NCBI RefSeq assembly: GCF_014642405.1
Contig: NZ_BMIN01000023.1
Span: forward strand, 1 to 60,298
Length of the DNA stretch: 60,298 nucleotides
DNA from: Pontibacillus salipaludis
GTDB lineage: Bacteria; Bacillota; Bacilli; Bacillales; BH030062
Reading direction: 5' to 3'
Of the stretch, positions 1 through 7,379 are shown one piece after another (positions within the stretch are counted from its first letter, which is position 1; each line of letters starts with the position of its first letter). The notes beneath the pieces were generated by a model. The model made no database searches. It saw nothing but the letters and a program-made list of their open reading frames with translations, and was not told the DNA's origin. The position numbers and the translations under genes were made by a program.

Positions 1-80
1 TGTTGATTCACGCGCTCGACTTGCATGTATTAGGCACGCCGCCAGCGTTCGTCCTGAGCCAAGATCAAACTCTCCATAAA
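1..80 (-). rRNA. rrs: 16S rRNA, 5' end only
   Basis: The reverse complement begins with TTTATGGAGAGTTTGATC and continues into the invariant GACGAACGCTGGCGGCGTGCC block and GCAAGTCGAGCG, which is the start of bacterial 16S rRNA up to the V1 loop. The gene runs off the left edge, so only about 80 of roughly 1550 bases are present. The universal forward primer site carries a T where the usual primer has A or C. Confidence 0.97.
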
Positions 81-205
81 GTTAGAGTTTGCCTAGCATC
101 AAATAAATGATTACTGGCTTTAAAAAATAATTTAAAGACATTGACGTTACATGTTGTTTCGTTCAGTTTTCAAAGATCAAATTGTTTCGCTGTGTTTCAG
201 CGACA
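81..205 (-). other. pre-16S rRNA leader
   Basis: This is the transcribed spacer between the rrn promoters and mature 16S. It contains GATCTTTGAAAACTGAAC, a block typical of Bacillus pre-16S leaders. A leader segment CAAACTCT (84-91) is perfectly complementary to AGAGTTTG in the first bases of 16S (66-73), which would form a hairpin across the 5' maturation site. Confidence 0.7.
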
Positions 206-211
206 GAAACT

Positions 212-240
212 AATATAACATTTCTAATTAATTTCGTCAA
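212..240 (-). promoter_or_regulatory. rrn P2 promoter (sigma-A)
   Basis: On the minus strand TTGACG (235-240) is followed after 17 bases by TATATT (212-217). Its position roughly 130 bases before 16S and the AT-rich sequence upstream fit an rRNA promoter. Confidence 0.75.
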
Positions 241-316
241 TCACTTTTTTGAAAAAGTTAATTTGTTATTGTTTAACTCTTATTTTGAAGTGCTTATCTC
301 GCTGACAACAAAAAAT

Positions 317-346
317 ATCTTACCACGGTATTAATGACTTTTGCAA
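317..346 (-). promoter_or_regulatory. possible rrn P1 promoter
   Basis: On the minus strand TTGCAA (341-346) and TAAGAT (317-322) are separated by 18 bases, upstream of the stronger P2. Tandem promoters are normal for Bacillus rrn operons; this one is weaker and less certain. Confidence 0.5.
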
Positions 347-360
347 TAGTTTTGCATAAA

Positions 361-397
361 AAAATTAAAAATCCCTCTAAAAATCTTTTAGAGGGAT
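361..397 (-). terminator. rho-independent terminator after pgmB
   Basis: The minus strand reads ATCCCTCTAAAA, a two-base loop, then TTTTAGAGGGAT (371-397) and a T-rich tract. It separates the phosphoglucomutase gene from the downstream rrn promoters. Confidence 0.85.
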
Positions 398-406
398 CAC
401 ATGATC

Positions 407-1063
407 TTATCCGTAATGCCCTCGTAGCGCTTTTAACGTGAGTTGTGATGGATGCTCTATAATCCAATCGGCTTTGGCCATAGCTTTTTTACTCCCTACT
501 CCTACTGCATACATTCCAGCAGCTTTAATGGAATCCACTCCGGCTTCAGCATCTTCTACTCCTACACATTTATCAGGGGTAACCGCTAACTGATCCGCAG
601 CCTTTAAAAAGATCTCCGGATCAGGTTTACCATTCTTAACGGTAGCTGCGTCTACTATTGTATCTAGAAAGGATTCAATTTTAAGCTGTCGAATAACAGG
701 GCGGGCATTCTTACTAGCGGAAGCTAGCGCTGTTGGAATCTCCGCTGCTCTTATCTCGTTCAAGAACGGTAATATTCCCGGCAGAAGATCATCTGGAGTA
801 ATTTGCTGGATAAAGGTTTTATAATGTTCATTCTTTTTATGAGCTAACTCATTCATTTCTTCTTCAGAGAGCACAATGCCTCCATGGTCTAAAATCATAT
901 GTAAGGAGTCCATTCGACTTACACCTTTTAATCGTTCGTTAAACGCACGGTCGAAATGTACTCCCAATTCTTCAGCTAATTGTTTCCAGGCTAAATAATG
1001 ATATTCAGCGGTATCCGTAATCACACCATCTAAATCAAATATAATGGCACCTATTTCCCTCAT
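407..1063 (-). CDS. pgmB: beta-phosphoglucomutase (HAD family)
   Basis: This enzyme interconverts beta-glucose 1-phosphate and glucose 6-phosphate in the cytoplasm. The 218-residue length matches the family. Visible HAD features are the DLDG motif with nucleophile D10 and acid/base D12, a helical cap at about 15-85 with H22 and LKGVSR (45-50), the S/T motif ASASKNA near 114-120, K146, and the E170-D171 metal pair. It usually works with maltose or trehalose phosphorylases, but none is adjacent here; the gene sits alone between a small unknown gene and an rrn operon. A start with GGGGTGGAG upstream supports the first ATG. Confidence 0.9.
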   Translation of the reverse strand: MREIGAIIFDLDGVITDTAEYHYLAWKQLAEELGVHFDRAFNERLKGVSRMDSLHMILDHGGIVLSEEEMNELAHKKNEHYKTFIQQITPDDLLPGILPFLNEIRAAEIPTALASASKNARPVIRQLKIESFLDTIVDAATVKNGKPDPEIFLKAADQLAVTPDKCVGVEDAEAGVDSIKAAGMYAVGVGSKKAMAKADWIIEHPSQLTLKALRGHYG

Positions 1064-1129
1064 TCATTCTCCACCCCTATGTAAAAGCGATTTCATACAT
1101 ACACTATATCATACATAGGAGAGGTCTAA

Positions 1130-1351
1130 CTATTGATGTTTACGCTTTGGCAGTACATATCGAATACAGTCATGTTTGCTTGCTAATCTTTTGAACAATT
1201 GGTACAGGATCTTATAACGTTCTTCCATAGCTCTTTTGACAACGTGATCAATCCGGTGGTCTTCTAAGTCCATTAAAAGCTCATCCATCTCCCGCTTCAA
1301 TAGATATTCTATTTCTTTTTGTTCCATATCTTTTAATAAAAGTCCTAGCAT
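1130..1351 (-). CDS. small conserved-looking protein of unknown function
   Basis: I do not recognise a function. The 73-residue product is highly charged and predicted to be helical, without signal peptide, membrane segment or cysteine cluster, and ends in a basic KRKHQ tail. AAAGAGGTG lies six bases before the ATG, a good ribosome binding site that supports translation. It is divergent from pdaB, as small hypothetical genes beside pdaB often are in Bacillaceae. The 126-base gap to pdaB contains a sporulation-type promoter reading the other way; whether this gene is also sporulation-controlled cannot be told. Confidence 0.6.
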   Translation of the reverse strand: MLGLLLKDMEQKEIEYLLKREMDELLMDLEDHRIDHVVKRAMEERYKILYQLFKRLASKHDCIRYVLPKRKHQ

Positions 1352-1427
1352 GTACTCACCTCTTTATAATTGTTCCCTTCTATCATGTCCATTTATATCC
1401 AATTTATGAAATGAATCATCTGCTTGT

Positions 1428-1455
1428 TCATATTTGTCCACTCCATTCATAAGTT
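1428..1455 (+). promoter_or_regulatory. sigma-E-like promoter of pdaB
   Basis: TCATATT (1428-1434) matches the sigma-E -35 pattern and CATAAGTT (1448-1455) resembles its -10 CATACAnT, with 13 bases between. The predicted transcript would start about 35 bases before the pdaB ATG. Mother-cell expression would fit a cortex enzyme. Confidence 0.55.
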
Positions 1456-1498
1456 GTACTAAGCAGGGAATTTCTGAATGGATAAGGAGAGGTGTATG

Positions 1499-2260
1499 AT
1501 GCAACACTTTTATGCATGGAACGGAAATCGAATAAAAAAGTGGGGACTAGTTGTTATTGCCGCTCTATTCTGCTCAATCTTTTTATGGGTAGAAAAAGAC
1601 AATGCCTTCTCTGTCTTTTCAACCGACAAAGGTCCACGTGCACTTATTAGCAGCAACACTAAGGGCAAGGATGTAGCTATTACATTTAATATTAGCTGGG
1701 GACAAGAAGAAGTTTTCCCCATTCTTGAATCATTAAAGAAAAACAATGTAAAGGCTACATTCTTTGTGAGCGGAGAATGGGCTGAAAAGCACCCGGATAT
1801 TTTAAAAGAAATTACTGAGAGCAAACATGATTTAGGAATGATGGGATATCGTTATAAAAGTTATGCTAAACAAGACATTGCCCAAGTAAAGAAAGACCTT
1901 TTGTACGCAAGGGAAGTGTTTAAAAAACTGGGGTATGAAGAAATGGACCTTCTAAGACCTCCACATGGACACTTCAACAAAGAAGTACTGACGCTTGCAG
2001 AAGATCTCGGTTTTAAGGTCGTACAATGGAGCATAAACCCTGAAGACTATAAGAACCCTGGAACGCAAACCATTGTAGACGAGATCATGAAAGAAACTTC
2101 AGGCGGAGACATTATTGTTTTACATGCTTCTGACTCTGTAAAACAAACAAACGAAGCATTAAAGACTGTTCTTCCAGGATTGAAACAAAAAGGGTACGAA
2201 TTTGTCTCCATATCTGAGATGATCTCAAAAACAGAGGCAAAGTCATCCACTGTGAAATAA
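1499..2260 (+). CDS. pdaB: sporulation polysaccharide deacetylase family protein PdaB
   Basis: Homologue of B. subtilis PdaB (YbaN), a membrane-anchored NodB-fold protein needed to maintain spores after late sporulation. A signal anchor occupies residues 15-30, then FSTDKGPRAL and a NodB domain from about 58 to 245 with the LRPPHG and LLHASD-like (VLHASDS) motifs. I choose the ATG at 1499 (or 1496) because AAGGAGAGGTG directly precedes it; an in-frame ATG at 1478 lies ahead of that site. In motif 1 the usual TFD is TFN (N64), so the catalytic Asp of active deacetylases is absent. Plus-strand gene convergent with kbaA. Confidence 0.9.
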   Translation: MQHFYAWNGNRIKKWGLVVIAALFCSIFLWVEKDNAFSVFSTDKGPRALISSNTKGKDVAITFNISWGQEEVFPILESLKKNNVKATFFVSGEWAEKHPDILKEITESKHDLGMMGYRYKSYAKQDIAQVKKDLLYAREVFKKLGYEEMDLLRPPHGHFNKEVLTLAEDLGFKVVQWSINPEDYKNPGTQTIVDEIMKETSGGDIIVLHASDSVKQTNEALKTVLPGLKQKGYEFVSISEMISKTEAKSSTVK

Positions 2261-2265
2261 AAAAG

Positions 2266-2290
2266 AGCAAACGTATTAACGTTTGCTTTT
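2266..2290. terminator. bidirectional terminator between pdaB and kbaA
   Basis: AGCAAACGT and ACGTTTGCT (2266-2274, 2279-2287) form a 9-base-pair stem with T runs on both strands. It serves the convergent pdaB and kbaA transcripts, and the kbaA stop codon lies inside it. Confidence 0.85.
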
Positions 2291-2950
2291 TTTCTTTCTG
2301 TTCTTCTTTTTCTTCTGGCCTTTTTTAGGCGTATTAGATGCTTGTACCGCTTCTGCCTTCGTCTCTCCATCATTCAAGCGATGAAGAACTAATAGCTGAT
2401 AAGTATTACAGAAAAGAACTGCAGGTAGCATAAGCATAACCCAATCAGAGTCGTCAGCCTGGAAAGCTGGTACGAGCTCTACTGAAGTTATAACGACCAT
2501 AAAGAATAGAGCAGGTATAAATGCCTTTGAGTTCGTTTCTTTAGATTTCAGATAGGCTACTGCCCAACCAAATAGAAGGAGCGCTGCTGGCAATACAAAA
2601 AATGAAGCTACGCCCACTTCTCCTGATACAGCCTTATAGCGGAAGTACACCAAATCAAACAAAGTAAACAGAATCAGAACAATCTGGATGGGTGCCCACA
2701 GCTTTCTAAACATCCCTAAACCAAATTGGTGAACCGTTAGATAAGCAAAGAACGCCATCTGACTAATTACACTAAAGATAAAACCTAATCCTAAATACAT
2801 GAGCATTAAGATAATGACTTCCCATATACTAAAAGGATTAAAAGCTGTTACATAATGTTCATTCTGTACAAAAAAACTAACGAAGAGGGTAATAAGCCCT
2901 CCCCACAATAAAGTCGTCAGAAACAAATTCACCCATTTGCGACTTGTCAC
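2276..2950 (-). CDS. kbaA: KinB-signalling pathway activation protein KbaA
   Basis: Membrane protein that in B. subtilis activates the KinB branch of the sporulation phosphorelay. The sequence shows about six hydrophobic segments, beginning with FLTTLLWGGLITLFVSFFV. I place the start at GTG 2950, giving TSRKWVNLF at the N terminus, because AGGGGGA lies six bases ahead; an upstream in-frame ATG at 2971 lacks a good site. The last 18 residues are strongly basic (PKKGQKKKK then NRKKKSKR), a tail longer than in the B. subtilis protein as I remember it. Located between divergent gerD and convergent pdaB. Confidence 0.88.
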   Translation of the reverse strand: MTSRKWVNLFLTTLLWGGLITLFVSFFVQNEHYVTAFNPFSIWEVIILMLMYLGLGFIFSVISQMAFFAYLTVHQFGLGMFRKLWAPIQIVLILFTLFDLVYFRYKAVSGEVGVASFFVLPAALLLFGWAVAYLKSKETNSKAFIPALFFMVVITSVELVPAFQADDSDWVMLMLPAVLFCNTYQLLVLHRLNDGETKAEAVQASNTPKKGQKKKKNRKKKSKR

Positions 2951-2988
2951 GTTGGATCCCCCTACTTTCATTGCCGTAAATCAATCCT

Positions 2989-3003
2989 ATGGTATTTTAC
3001 CAT
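2989..3003 (-). promoter_or_regulatory. possible kbaA promoter with inverted repeat
   Basis: The minus strand carries TGGTAAAAT, an extended -10 pattern (TG, one base, TAAAAT). The same bases form a small perfect inverted repeat, ATGGTA-AAA-TACCAT. The -35 is weak, so the call is tentative. Confidence 0.35.
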
Positions 3004-3032
3004 AAAAACAAGCGTTTTCACTCCAAAACCTG

Positions 3033-3062
3033 TGTATATTTTCTTTCAATTATCTCATATTA
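3033..3062 (+). promoter_or_regulatory. sigma-G promoter of gerD
   Basis: TGTATA (3033-3038) and CATATTA (3056-3062) with a 17-base spacer match the forespore sigma-G consensus (TGmATA, CATwnTA) nearly perfectly. gerD is known to be made in the forespore, so context agrees. Confidence 0.8.
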
Positions 3063-3095
3063 AGTATATGTAAGGTGATTGAAAGGAGCGTTCTC

Positions 3096-3752
3096 ATGAA
3101 TAGGATGAAGGGTTTAGCAATCCTACTCGTACTAATGACAGTATTAACAGCTTGTTCTGGTAACTCCTCATCTGGCGGAGAACAAGCCGATTATGATAAA
3201 ACCAAGAAAATGGTTGTAGATATATTGAAAACCGATGATGGAAAAAAGGCAATCACAGAAGTATTATCCGATAAGGAAATGAAACAGCAAGTTGTCTTAG
3301 AATCAGATGTTGTCAAAACGAGCATTGAAGAAACCATTATGTCTGACAAAGGAAAGAAATTTTGGGAAGAATTATTCCAAAATCCTCAGTTCTCAAAAAA
3401 ATTCGCTGAATCATTATCCGAAGAACAGAAGAAGATTATGAAATCTCTCATGAAAGATTCCCAGTACCAAAAAAGCATGTTAGAGCTTATGCAAAATCCT
3501 GAAATGGAAAAACAGATGCTTACGGTTATGAAAAGTCAGCAATTCCGTGAAGATCTGGAAAAGACCATACAAGAAACCATGGAAACTCCTATGTTTAAAG
3601 CTAAAATGAGCGAAATCGTTCTAAAAGCTGCTGAAGAGATGAAAACAGGACAATCTCAGTCAGAGGGTGGCGGCGGTTCACAAGGTGAAAAGAGCTCTAG
3701 CGGCGGCAATGGTTCTAAACAAGAGCAACAATCTGGTGGCGGAAGTGAATAA
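3096..3752 (+). CDS. gerD: spore germination lipoprotein GerD
   Basis: GerD is a lipoprotein of the spore inner membrane that organises germinant receptors into a cluster. Start at ATG 3096 is set by AAAGGAGCG five bases ahead. A lipoprotein signal peptide with lipobox LTAC puts the modified cysteine at residue 20. The middle (about 30-185) is helical and charged with repeated short helices, as in the GerD trimer core, and the end is a low-complexity Gly/Ser/Gln tail containing GGGGS. A sigma-G promoter precedes it and a strong bidirectional terminator follows. Confidence 0.93.
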   Translation: MNRMKGLAILLVLMTVLTACSGNSSSGGEQADYDKTKKMVVDILKTDDGKKAITEVLSDKEMKQQVVLESDVVKTSIEETIMSDKGKKFWEELFQNPQFSKKFAESLSEEQKKIMKSLMKDSQYQKSMLELMQNPEMEKQMLTVMKSQQFREDLEKTIQETMETPMFKAKMSEIVLKAAEEMKTGQSQSEGGGGSQGEKSSSGGNGSKQEQQSGGGSE

Positions 3753-3754
3753 CA

Positions 3755-3785
3755 AAAAGGGTGCCCTATAGAAGGGCACCCTTTT
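3755..3785. terminator. bidirectional terminator between gerD and salA
   Basis: AAAAGGGTGCCC (3755-3766) pairs with GGGCACCCTTTT (3774-3785) around a seven-base loop, giving a T tract on either strand. It serves convergent gerD and salA. Confidence 0.92.
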
Positions 3786-3793
3786 CATTAGGT

Positions 3794-4843
3794 TTAACTC
3801 ATCTTTTTTATCATTTTGTTCGCAATGGATAAAAAGATCTTTCCTGTCGGGTGGTCTGCTTGGTATACACCAGGAGCAAAGATGTCCTCTTCTTCATAAG
3901 GTTGTTGAAGAGGGAGTTGTCCAAGAACTTCTGTCTGAAGTTGTTCAGCTAGTTTCGGACCTCCACCTTGGCCAAATACAAATTCCTTTTGGCCAGTTAA
4001 CGCACTTTGGAAATACGCCATGTTTTCGATTACACCTAAAATTTCATGCTCTGTTTTAATAGCCATTTGGCCAGCACGGGCCGCTACAAATGCTGCCGTT
4101 GGGTGTGGCGTAGTGACGATCACTTCTTTACAGGATGGGAGCATGGAATGAAGATCTAACGCTACGTCACCTGTACCTGGTGGCAGATCAATGAGTAAAT
4201 AATCTAAGTCTCCCCACTCTACTTCTTTAAAGAAGCTCGTGAGCATTTTACCTAACATTGGACCTCGCCAAATAATTGGGGAATTATCCTCAACGAAAAA
4301 GCCCATAGAAATGACTTTCACACCAAATCGTTCTACTGGAATAATCTGTTCACCACGTACTACCGGTCGCTCTTCAATCCCCATCATATCCGGTACACTA
4401 AACCCGTATATATCGGCATCAATAATTCCTACTTTTTTACCTAAGCGTGCTAAAGAAGTGGCTAGGTTAACCGTAACAGTAGATTTCCCTACGCCACCTT
4501 TACCGCTAGCGATCCCAATGAATGTTGTTCCTGTATTTCCTTCTAATAATGATTCACTTTCATTACTAGCACCCGCATACTGCTGAATAATCTCATCCGA
4601 TAACTGGTTGAATCTTAACCCTACTGTAGCCACACCAGCACCTTTTAAAACGTTTACAATTTCTTGTTGAAATTGCATTTGCTCAGCTGTATTGGGTTGG
4701 GCTATAGCAATCTTCACACTTACATGATTCTTCTCTTCTTTAATTTTAATCTCTTCTATTCCGTCTGTTTCTTCTAATGTTCTATGTAAATGAGGATCTT
4801 GCAAGGGATGTAGCAGATCCACCACTTGTTCTTTTGTAATCAT
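3794..4843 (-). CDS. salA: Mrp/NBP35-type ATPase SalA
   Basis: P-loop ATPase of the Mrp/ApbC family. B. subtilis SalA represses scoC and so raises exoprotease production; relatives carry iron-sulfur clusters. The protein is 349 residues: an N-terminal MIP18/DUF59 domain (1-75), a linker, then the ATPase with SGKGGVGKS at 113-121, the switch DADIYGFSVP and LIDLPPGTGD. The CxxC pair found near the C terminus of cluster-binding Mrp proteins is absent after ENMAYF, so iron-sulfur binding there is unlikely. Single gene with a possible extended -10 promoter (TGTTATACT) at 4879-4887. Confidence 0.93.
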   Translation of the reverse strand: MITKEQVVDLLHPLQDPHLHRTLEETDGIEEIKIKEEKNHVSVKIAIAQPNTAEQMQFQQEIVNVLKGAGVATVGLRFNQLSDEIIQQYAGASNESESLLEGNTGTTFIGIASGKGGVGKSTVTVNLATSLARLGKKVGIIDADIYGFSVPDMMGIEERPVVRGEQIIPVERFGVKVISMGFFVEDNSPIIWRGPMLGKMLTSFFKEVEWGDLDYLLIDLPPGTGDVALDLHSMLPSCKEVIVTTPHPTAAFVAARAGQMAIKTEHEILGVIENMAYFQSALTGQKEFVFGQGGGPKLAEQLQTEVLGQLPLQQPYEEEDIFAPGVYQADHPTGKIFLSIANKMIKKMS

Positions 4844-4878
4844 ATTCTGTCACCAACCTTCTATAGTGTCTATGTTGT

Positions 4879-4887
4879 AGTATAACA
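4879..4887 (-). promoter_or_regulatory. possible salA promoter (extended -10)
   Basis: The minus strand reads TGTTATACT about 35 bases before the salA ATG, an extended -10 element; I see no good -35. Confidence 0.35.
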
Positions 4888-4943
4888 TAAAAAGTCAGAA
4901 AGCTTGGATGACAGTGCTTGATTATTACAAATTTTCAGTAAGG

Positions 4944-5657
4944 TCATTCCGGTATCGCATCTTCTGTAACGTAGCGTAACATCCCTTCATATACCGAAGC
5001 AGCAACTTTGTTTTGATACTCCTCTGTTTTCAACAACTCTCGCTCATGTGCATTAGACAAAAATCCAATTTCCACAAGCGCTCCAGGAGATTCCGTGCTG
5101 CGAAGCAAGTACATGTTACTAATAGCTAATGCACTACGATTCGTATTTTCTAAGTTCCGCTTAATTTCACTTTGAATAAGCTTCGCAAGTTGTTCACTTT
5201 CTGGCGAAGATGCATTATAAAAAGATTGAGCCCCGTGCCATTTTGGCGAGGGAATGGCATTTAGATGAACACTTACATAGAAATCAGCTTCTTTATCATT
5301 GATGAATTCGACACGCCTCTTTAAATCTTGGGATTTTCGTTTAGAAATGCTTTTTTCATCCTCATCAGCCAAATCAACATCTCTTTCCCTCGTCATATAA
5401 ACTAGAGCCCCAGCTTGTTGTAAATAATCCCGAAGTTTTTTAGAAACCTCCAGTGTTATTTCCTTCTCAAGCGTTTCATCGCTCCCCACCGCTCCACCAT
5501 CAACCCCACCATGACCCGGGTCAATGACAATAACCTTACCAGCAAGGGGAAGGGACCATGTTTGCCACGAATCATTTGTTTCGATCGGATAACGTATAAG
5601 TACAATTAGGACCACTAAACCAATAAACCAACTTGAAATTTTAAAAGCTTTCCCCAT
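4944..5657 (-). CDS. cwlD: spore cortex N-acetylmuramoyl-L-alanine amidase CwlD
   Basis: CwlD removes the peptide from muramic acid so that muramic-delta-lactam can form in spore cortex, the mark recognised by germination lytic enzymes. The 237-residue protein has an N-terminal membrane anchor (9-22) and an Amidase_3 domain with zinc ligands H49 (DPGHGG), E64 and H131 (SVHLNA) and catalytic E196 (LVEIGFLSN). It lies 63 bases downstream of ybaK on the same strand, as in B. subtilis. No terminator separates it from ybaK, so the two probably share a transcript. Confidence 0.94.
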   Translation of the reverse strand: MGKAFKISSWFIGLVVLIVLIRYPIETNDSWQTWSLPLAGKVIVIDPGHGGVDGGAVGSDETLEKEITLEVSKKLRDYLQQAGALVYMTRERDVDLADEDEKSISKRKSQDLKRRVEFINDKEADFYVSVHLNAIPSPKWHGAQSFYNASSPESEQLAKLIQSEIKRNLENTNRSALAISNMYLLRSTESPGALVEIGFLSNAHERELLKTEEYQNKVAASVYEGMLRYVTEDAIPE

Positions 5658-5720
5658 CCTTGTCTCCTCCTCGTCCTAGCTACTTCTCAATATATGGGAC
5701 AAGGATGGAGAATATGCGTA

Positions 5721-6164
5721 TCAATCAAGTCTTAGCCGTCTACGTCGTTCCCCTCGTTCTAAACCAATCTTCCACCATGTGTCTATAAAATCTTCACAGC
5801 TCTTTTCTGCCTTTACAACAAACCATCCATTTATACCTGAGGCTTGCTGCCAATACTCCAGATAATCAAAGAAATCAAGTGCGATTGTACCAAGTTCAGA
5901 TTCATAACGTTTTTGAATGTCTTCCATACCCTCTCCCATTAGTATAAATTGACTCGCCTCTGCACCTAATAAGTATGCTTCCATTGCTTGCTCAACCGCT
6001 TCTTCCTTAATAGCGGACTCATATACTTGAAACGAGTGAAAGAAGCGCTGAAACCTCTTAGACACATCGTTTTGAACTTCTGTGAATGTTAACTCACGCA
6101 ATAAATTTCGCTCAAAAGCTAGCTGTTTATTTAAACGGAGCCGATCTATTGATACAACCGACAT
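5721..6164 (-). CDS. ybaK: DUF2521 family protein YbaK
   Basis: Unknown-function protein matching B. subtilis YbaK in length (147 residues) and gene position beside cwlD. It is soluble-looking and helical, rich in Glu and aromatic residues, with a basic RGERRRRLRLD end and no signal peptide or catalytic motif that I can recognise. The ATG follows GGAGGT by eight bases. Unusually, the start codon lies inside one arm of a perfect 10-base inverted repeat whose loop contains the ribosome binding site. Likely cotranscribed with cwlD. Confidence 0.8.
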   Translation of the reverse strand: MSVVSIDRLRLNKQLAFERNLLRELTFTEVQNDVSKRFQRFFHSFQVYESAIKEEAVEQAMEAYLLGAEASQFILMGEGMEDIQKRYESELGTIALDFFDYLEYWQQASGINGWFVVKAEKSCEDFIDTWWKIGLERGERRRRLRLD

Positions 6165-6205
6165 ACCGAATCACCTCCATATTGCTTATTAGTGTATTCG
6201 GTATG
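6162..6205 (-). promoter_or_regulatory. inverted repeat enclosing the ybaK ribosome binding site
   Basis: CATACCGAAT (6162-6171) and ATTCGGTATG (6196-6205) are exact inverted copies 24 bases apart. In the ybaK mRNA they would pair, burying the AUG in the stem and leaving GGAGGU in the loop. It could also be a protein-binding site on DNA. Confidence 0.6.
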
Positions 6206-6261
6206 AAGCTCAATCATTCTGAGCTATAACACTTCCCTTGACTGGAAAAAATACGTACACA

Positions 6262-6293
6262 TAAAAAGGCCCACCAACATGAGAGCGGTGGGC
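6262..6293 (-). terminator. second terminator downstream of rpsI
   Basis: On the minus strand GCCCACC (6287-6293) pairs with GGTGGGC (6269-6275) and is followed by CTTTTTAT. It would stop residual rplM-rpsI read-through before ybaK. Confidence 0.65.
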
Positions 6294-6365
6294 GCTGATT
6301 GAATAGTATTGAACGACTTAAGTTAAGATACACAAGCGGACATAGCCATTTATTATATAGTAAAC

Positions 6366-6400
6366 GACAAAAAACCCCCGGTCCAAAGACCAGGGGTTTT
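6366..6400 (-). terminator. rplM-rpsI operon terminator
   Basis: A 13-base stem, AAAACCCCTGGTC with GACCGGGGGTTTT, four-base loop and T6 tract lies 20 bases after the rpsI stop on the minus strand. Confidence 0.92.
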
Positions 6401-6419
6401 GAAAAACGAAAATATAAAA

Positions 6420-6812
6420 TTAACGTTTTGAGAATTGTGGAGCACGACGAGCAGCTTTAAGACCGTATTTCTTACGCTCTTTCTTACGAGGGTCACGTGT
6501 AAGTAGACCTGCACGCTTAAGAGTCGTACGGTATTCTGGATCTGCTTCTAACAACGCGCGTGCAATTCCGTGACGGATTGCACCAGCTTGACCTGTGAAG
6601 CCACCACCATCAACGTTTACATAAACGTCGTAGTTGCCTTCGTTTTCAGTCACAGCTAAAGGTTGTTTAGTGATCACACGTAGCGTTTCATATGGGAAAT
6701 AATCTTCTGAGTCACGTTTGTTAATAACGATACGGCCTGTACCTGGAACTAAACGTACACGCGCTACAGAAGTTTTACGACGTCCGGTACCGTTGTATTG
6801 TACTTGTGCCAT
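6420..6812 (-). CDS. rpsI: 30S ribosomal protein S9
   Basis: S9 sits in the head of the small subunit; its C-terminal tail reaches the P-site tRNA. All 130 residues align to the family: [12 protein letters not shown] at the start, [19 protein letters not shown] in the core, and the RRAPQFSKR tail whose last Lys-Arg contacts tRNA. It follows rplM by 22 bases with AAGGAGGT upstream, the standard L13-S9 pair, and ends in a strong terminator. Confidence 0.98.
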   Translation of the reverse strand: MAQVQYNGTGRRKTSVARVRLVPGTGRIVINKRDSEDYFPYETLRVITKQPLAVTENEGNYDVYVNVDGGGFTGQAGAIRHGIARALLEADPEYRTTLKRAGLLTRDPRKKERKKYGLKAARRAPQFSKR

Positions 6813-6834
6813 CTGTAGTCAACCTCCTTATTAA

Positions 6835-7272
6835 TTAACCGCGAAGCTCGTATGCTTCTGGTTTTTGTGCTTGGTGCTTGTGTTCAGGACCTGCATAAAC
6901 ATGTAGCTTTTTGCCCATTTTGCGTCCTAGGCTTCCGTTTGGTAGCATACCTTTAACGGCTAGCTCGAGCATTTGTTGTGGATAGTTCGTACGCATTTCT
7001 AGAGCGTTACGTTCTTTAAGTCCACCAACATAATTTGTGTGACGGTAGTACATCTTGTCCGTCAGTTTTTTACCTGTAAGTTGGATCTTCTCAGCGTTTA
7101 CGATAATGACATGATCGCCAGTATCAACGTGAGGAGTGTAAGTTGCTTTATGCTTACCGCGAAGGATTGCTGCAACTTCACTAGCCAAACGACCTAGTGT
7201 TTGGCCTTCAGCATCAACAACATACCATTTGCGTTCAACGTTGTTTTCGTTTGCCATAAAAGTTGTGCGCAT
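6835..7272 (-). CDS. rplM: 50S ribosomal protein L13
   Basis: L13 is an early-assembling large-subunit protein. I start at ATG 7272, giving [20 protein letters not shown] and the usual 145 residues; the open frame extends 25 codons upstream but those codons are in the leader and include the ribosome binding site GGAGGG. The [30 protein letters not shown]-like and GSLGRKM blocks are intact. It heads a two-gene operon with rpsI behind its own promoter and a structured 5' leader. Confidence 0.98.
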   Translation of the reverse strand: MRTTFMANENNVERKWYVVDAEGQTLGRLASEVAAILRGKHKATYTPHVDTGDHVIIVNAEKIQLTGKKLTDKMYYRHTNYVGGLKERNALEMRTNYPQQMLELAVKGMLPNGSLGRKMGKKLHVYAGPEHKHQAQKPEAYELRG

Positions 7273-7373
7273 GGTCAGTTCCCTCCTGATTTTCGTTATC
7301 TCGTTAACGTATATTTTATTCTCAACACAATTAGATTCCGGGGCCAATCGTGGTATAGAAATAAAATGCCATA
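7273..7373 (-). ncRNA. putative L13-type mRNA leader
   Basis: The 100-base 5' leader of rplM can fold: ATTTTATTTCT near its start pairs with AGAATAAAAT further on, and CGTTA-TAACG (7295-7310) forms a hairpin just ahead of GGAGGG. Bacilli have an autoregulatory L13 leader in this place; assignment rests on position and foldability, not on a model search. Confidence 0.5.
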
Positions 7374-7379
7374 GATCAT

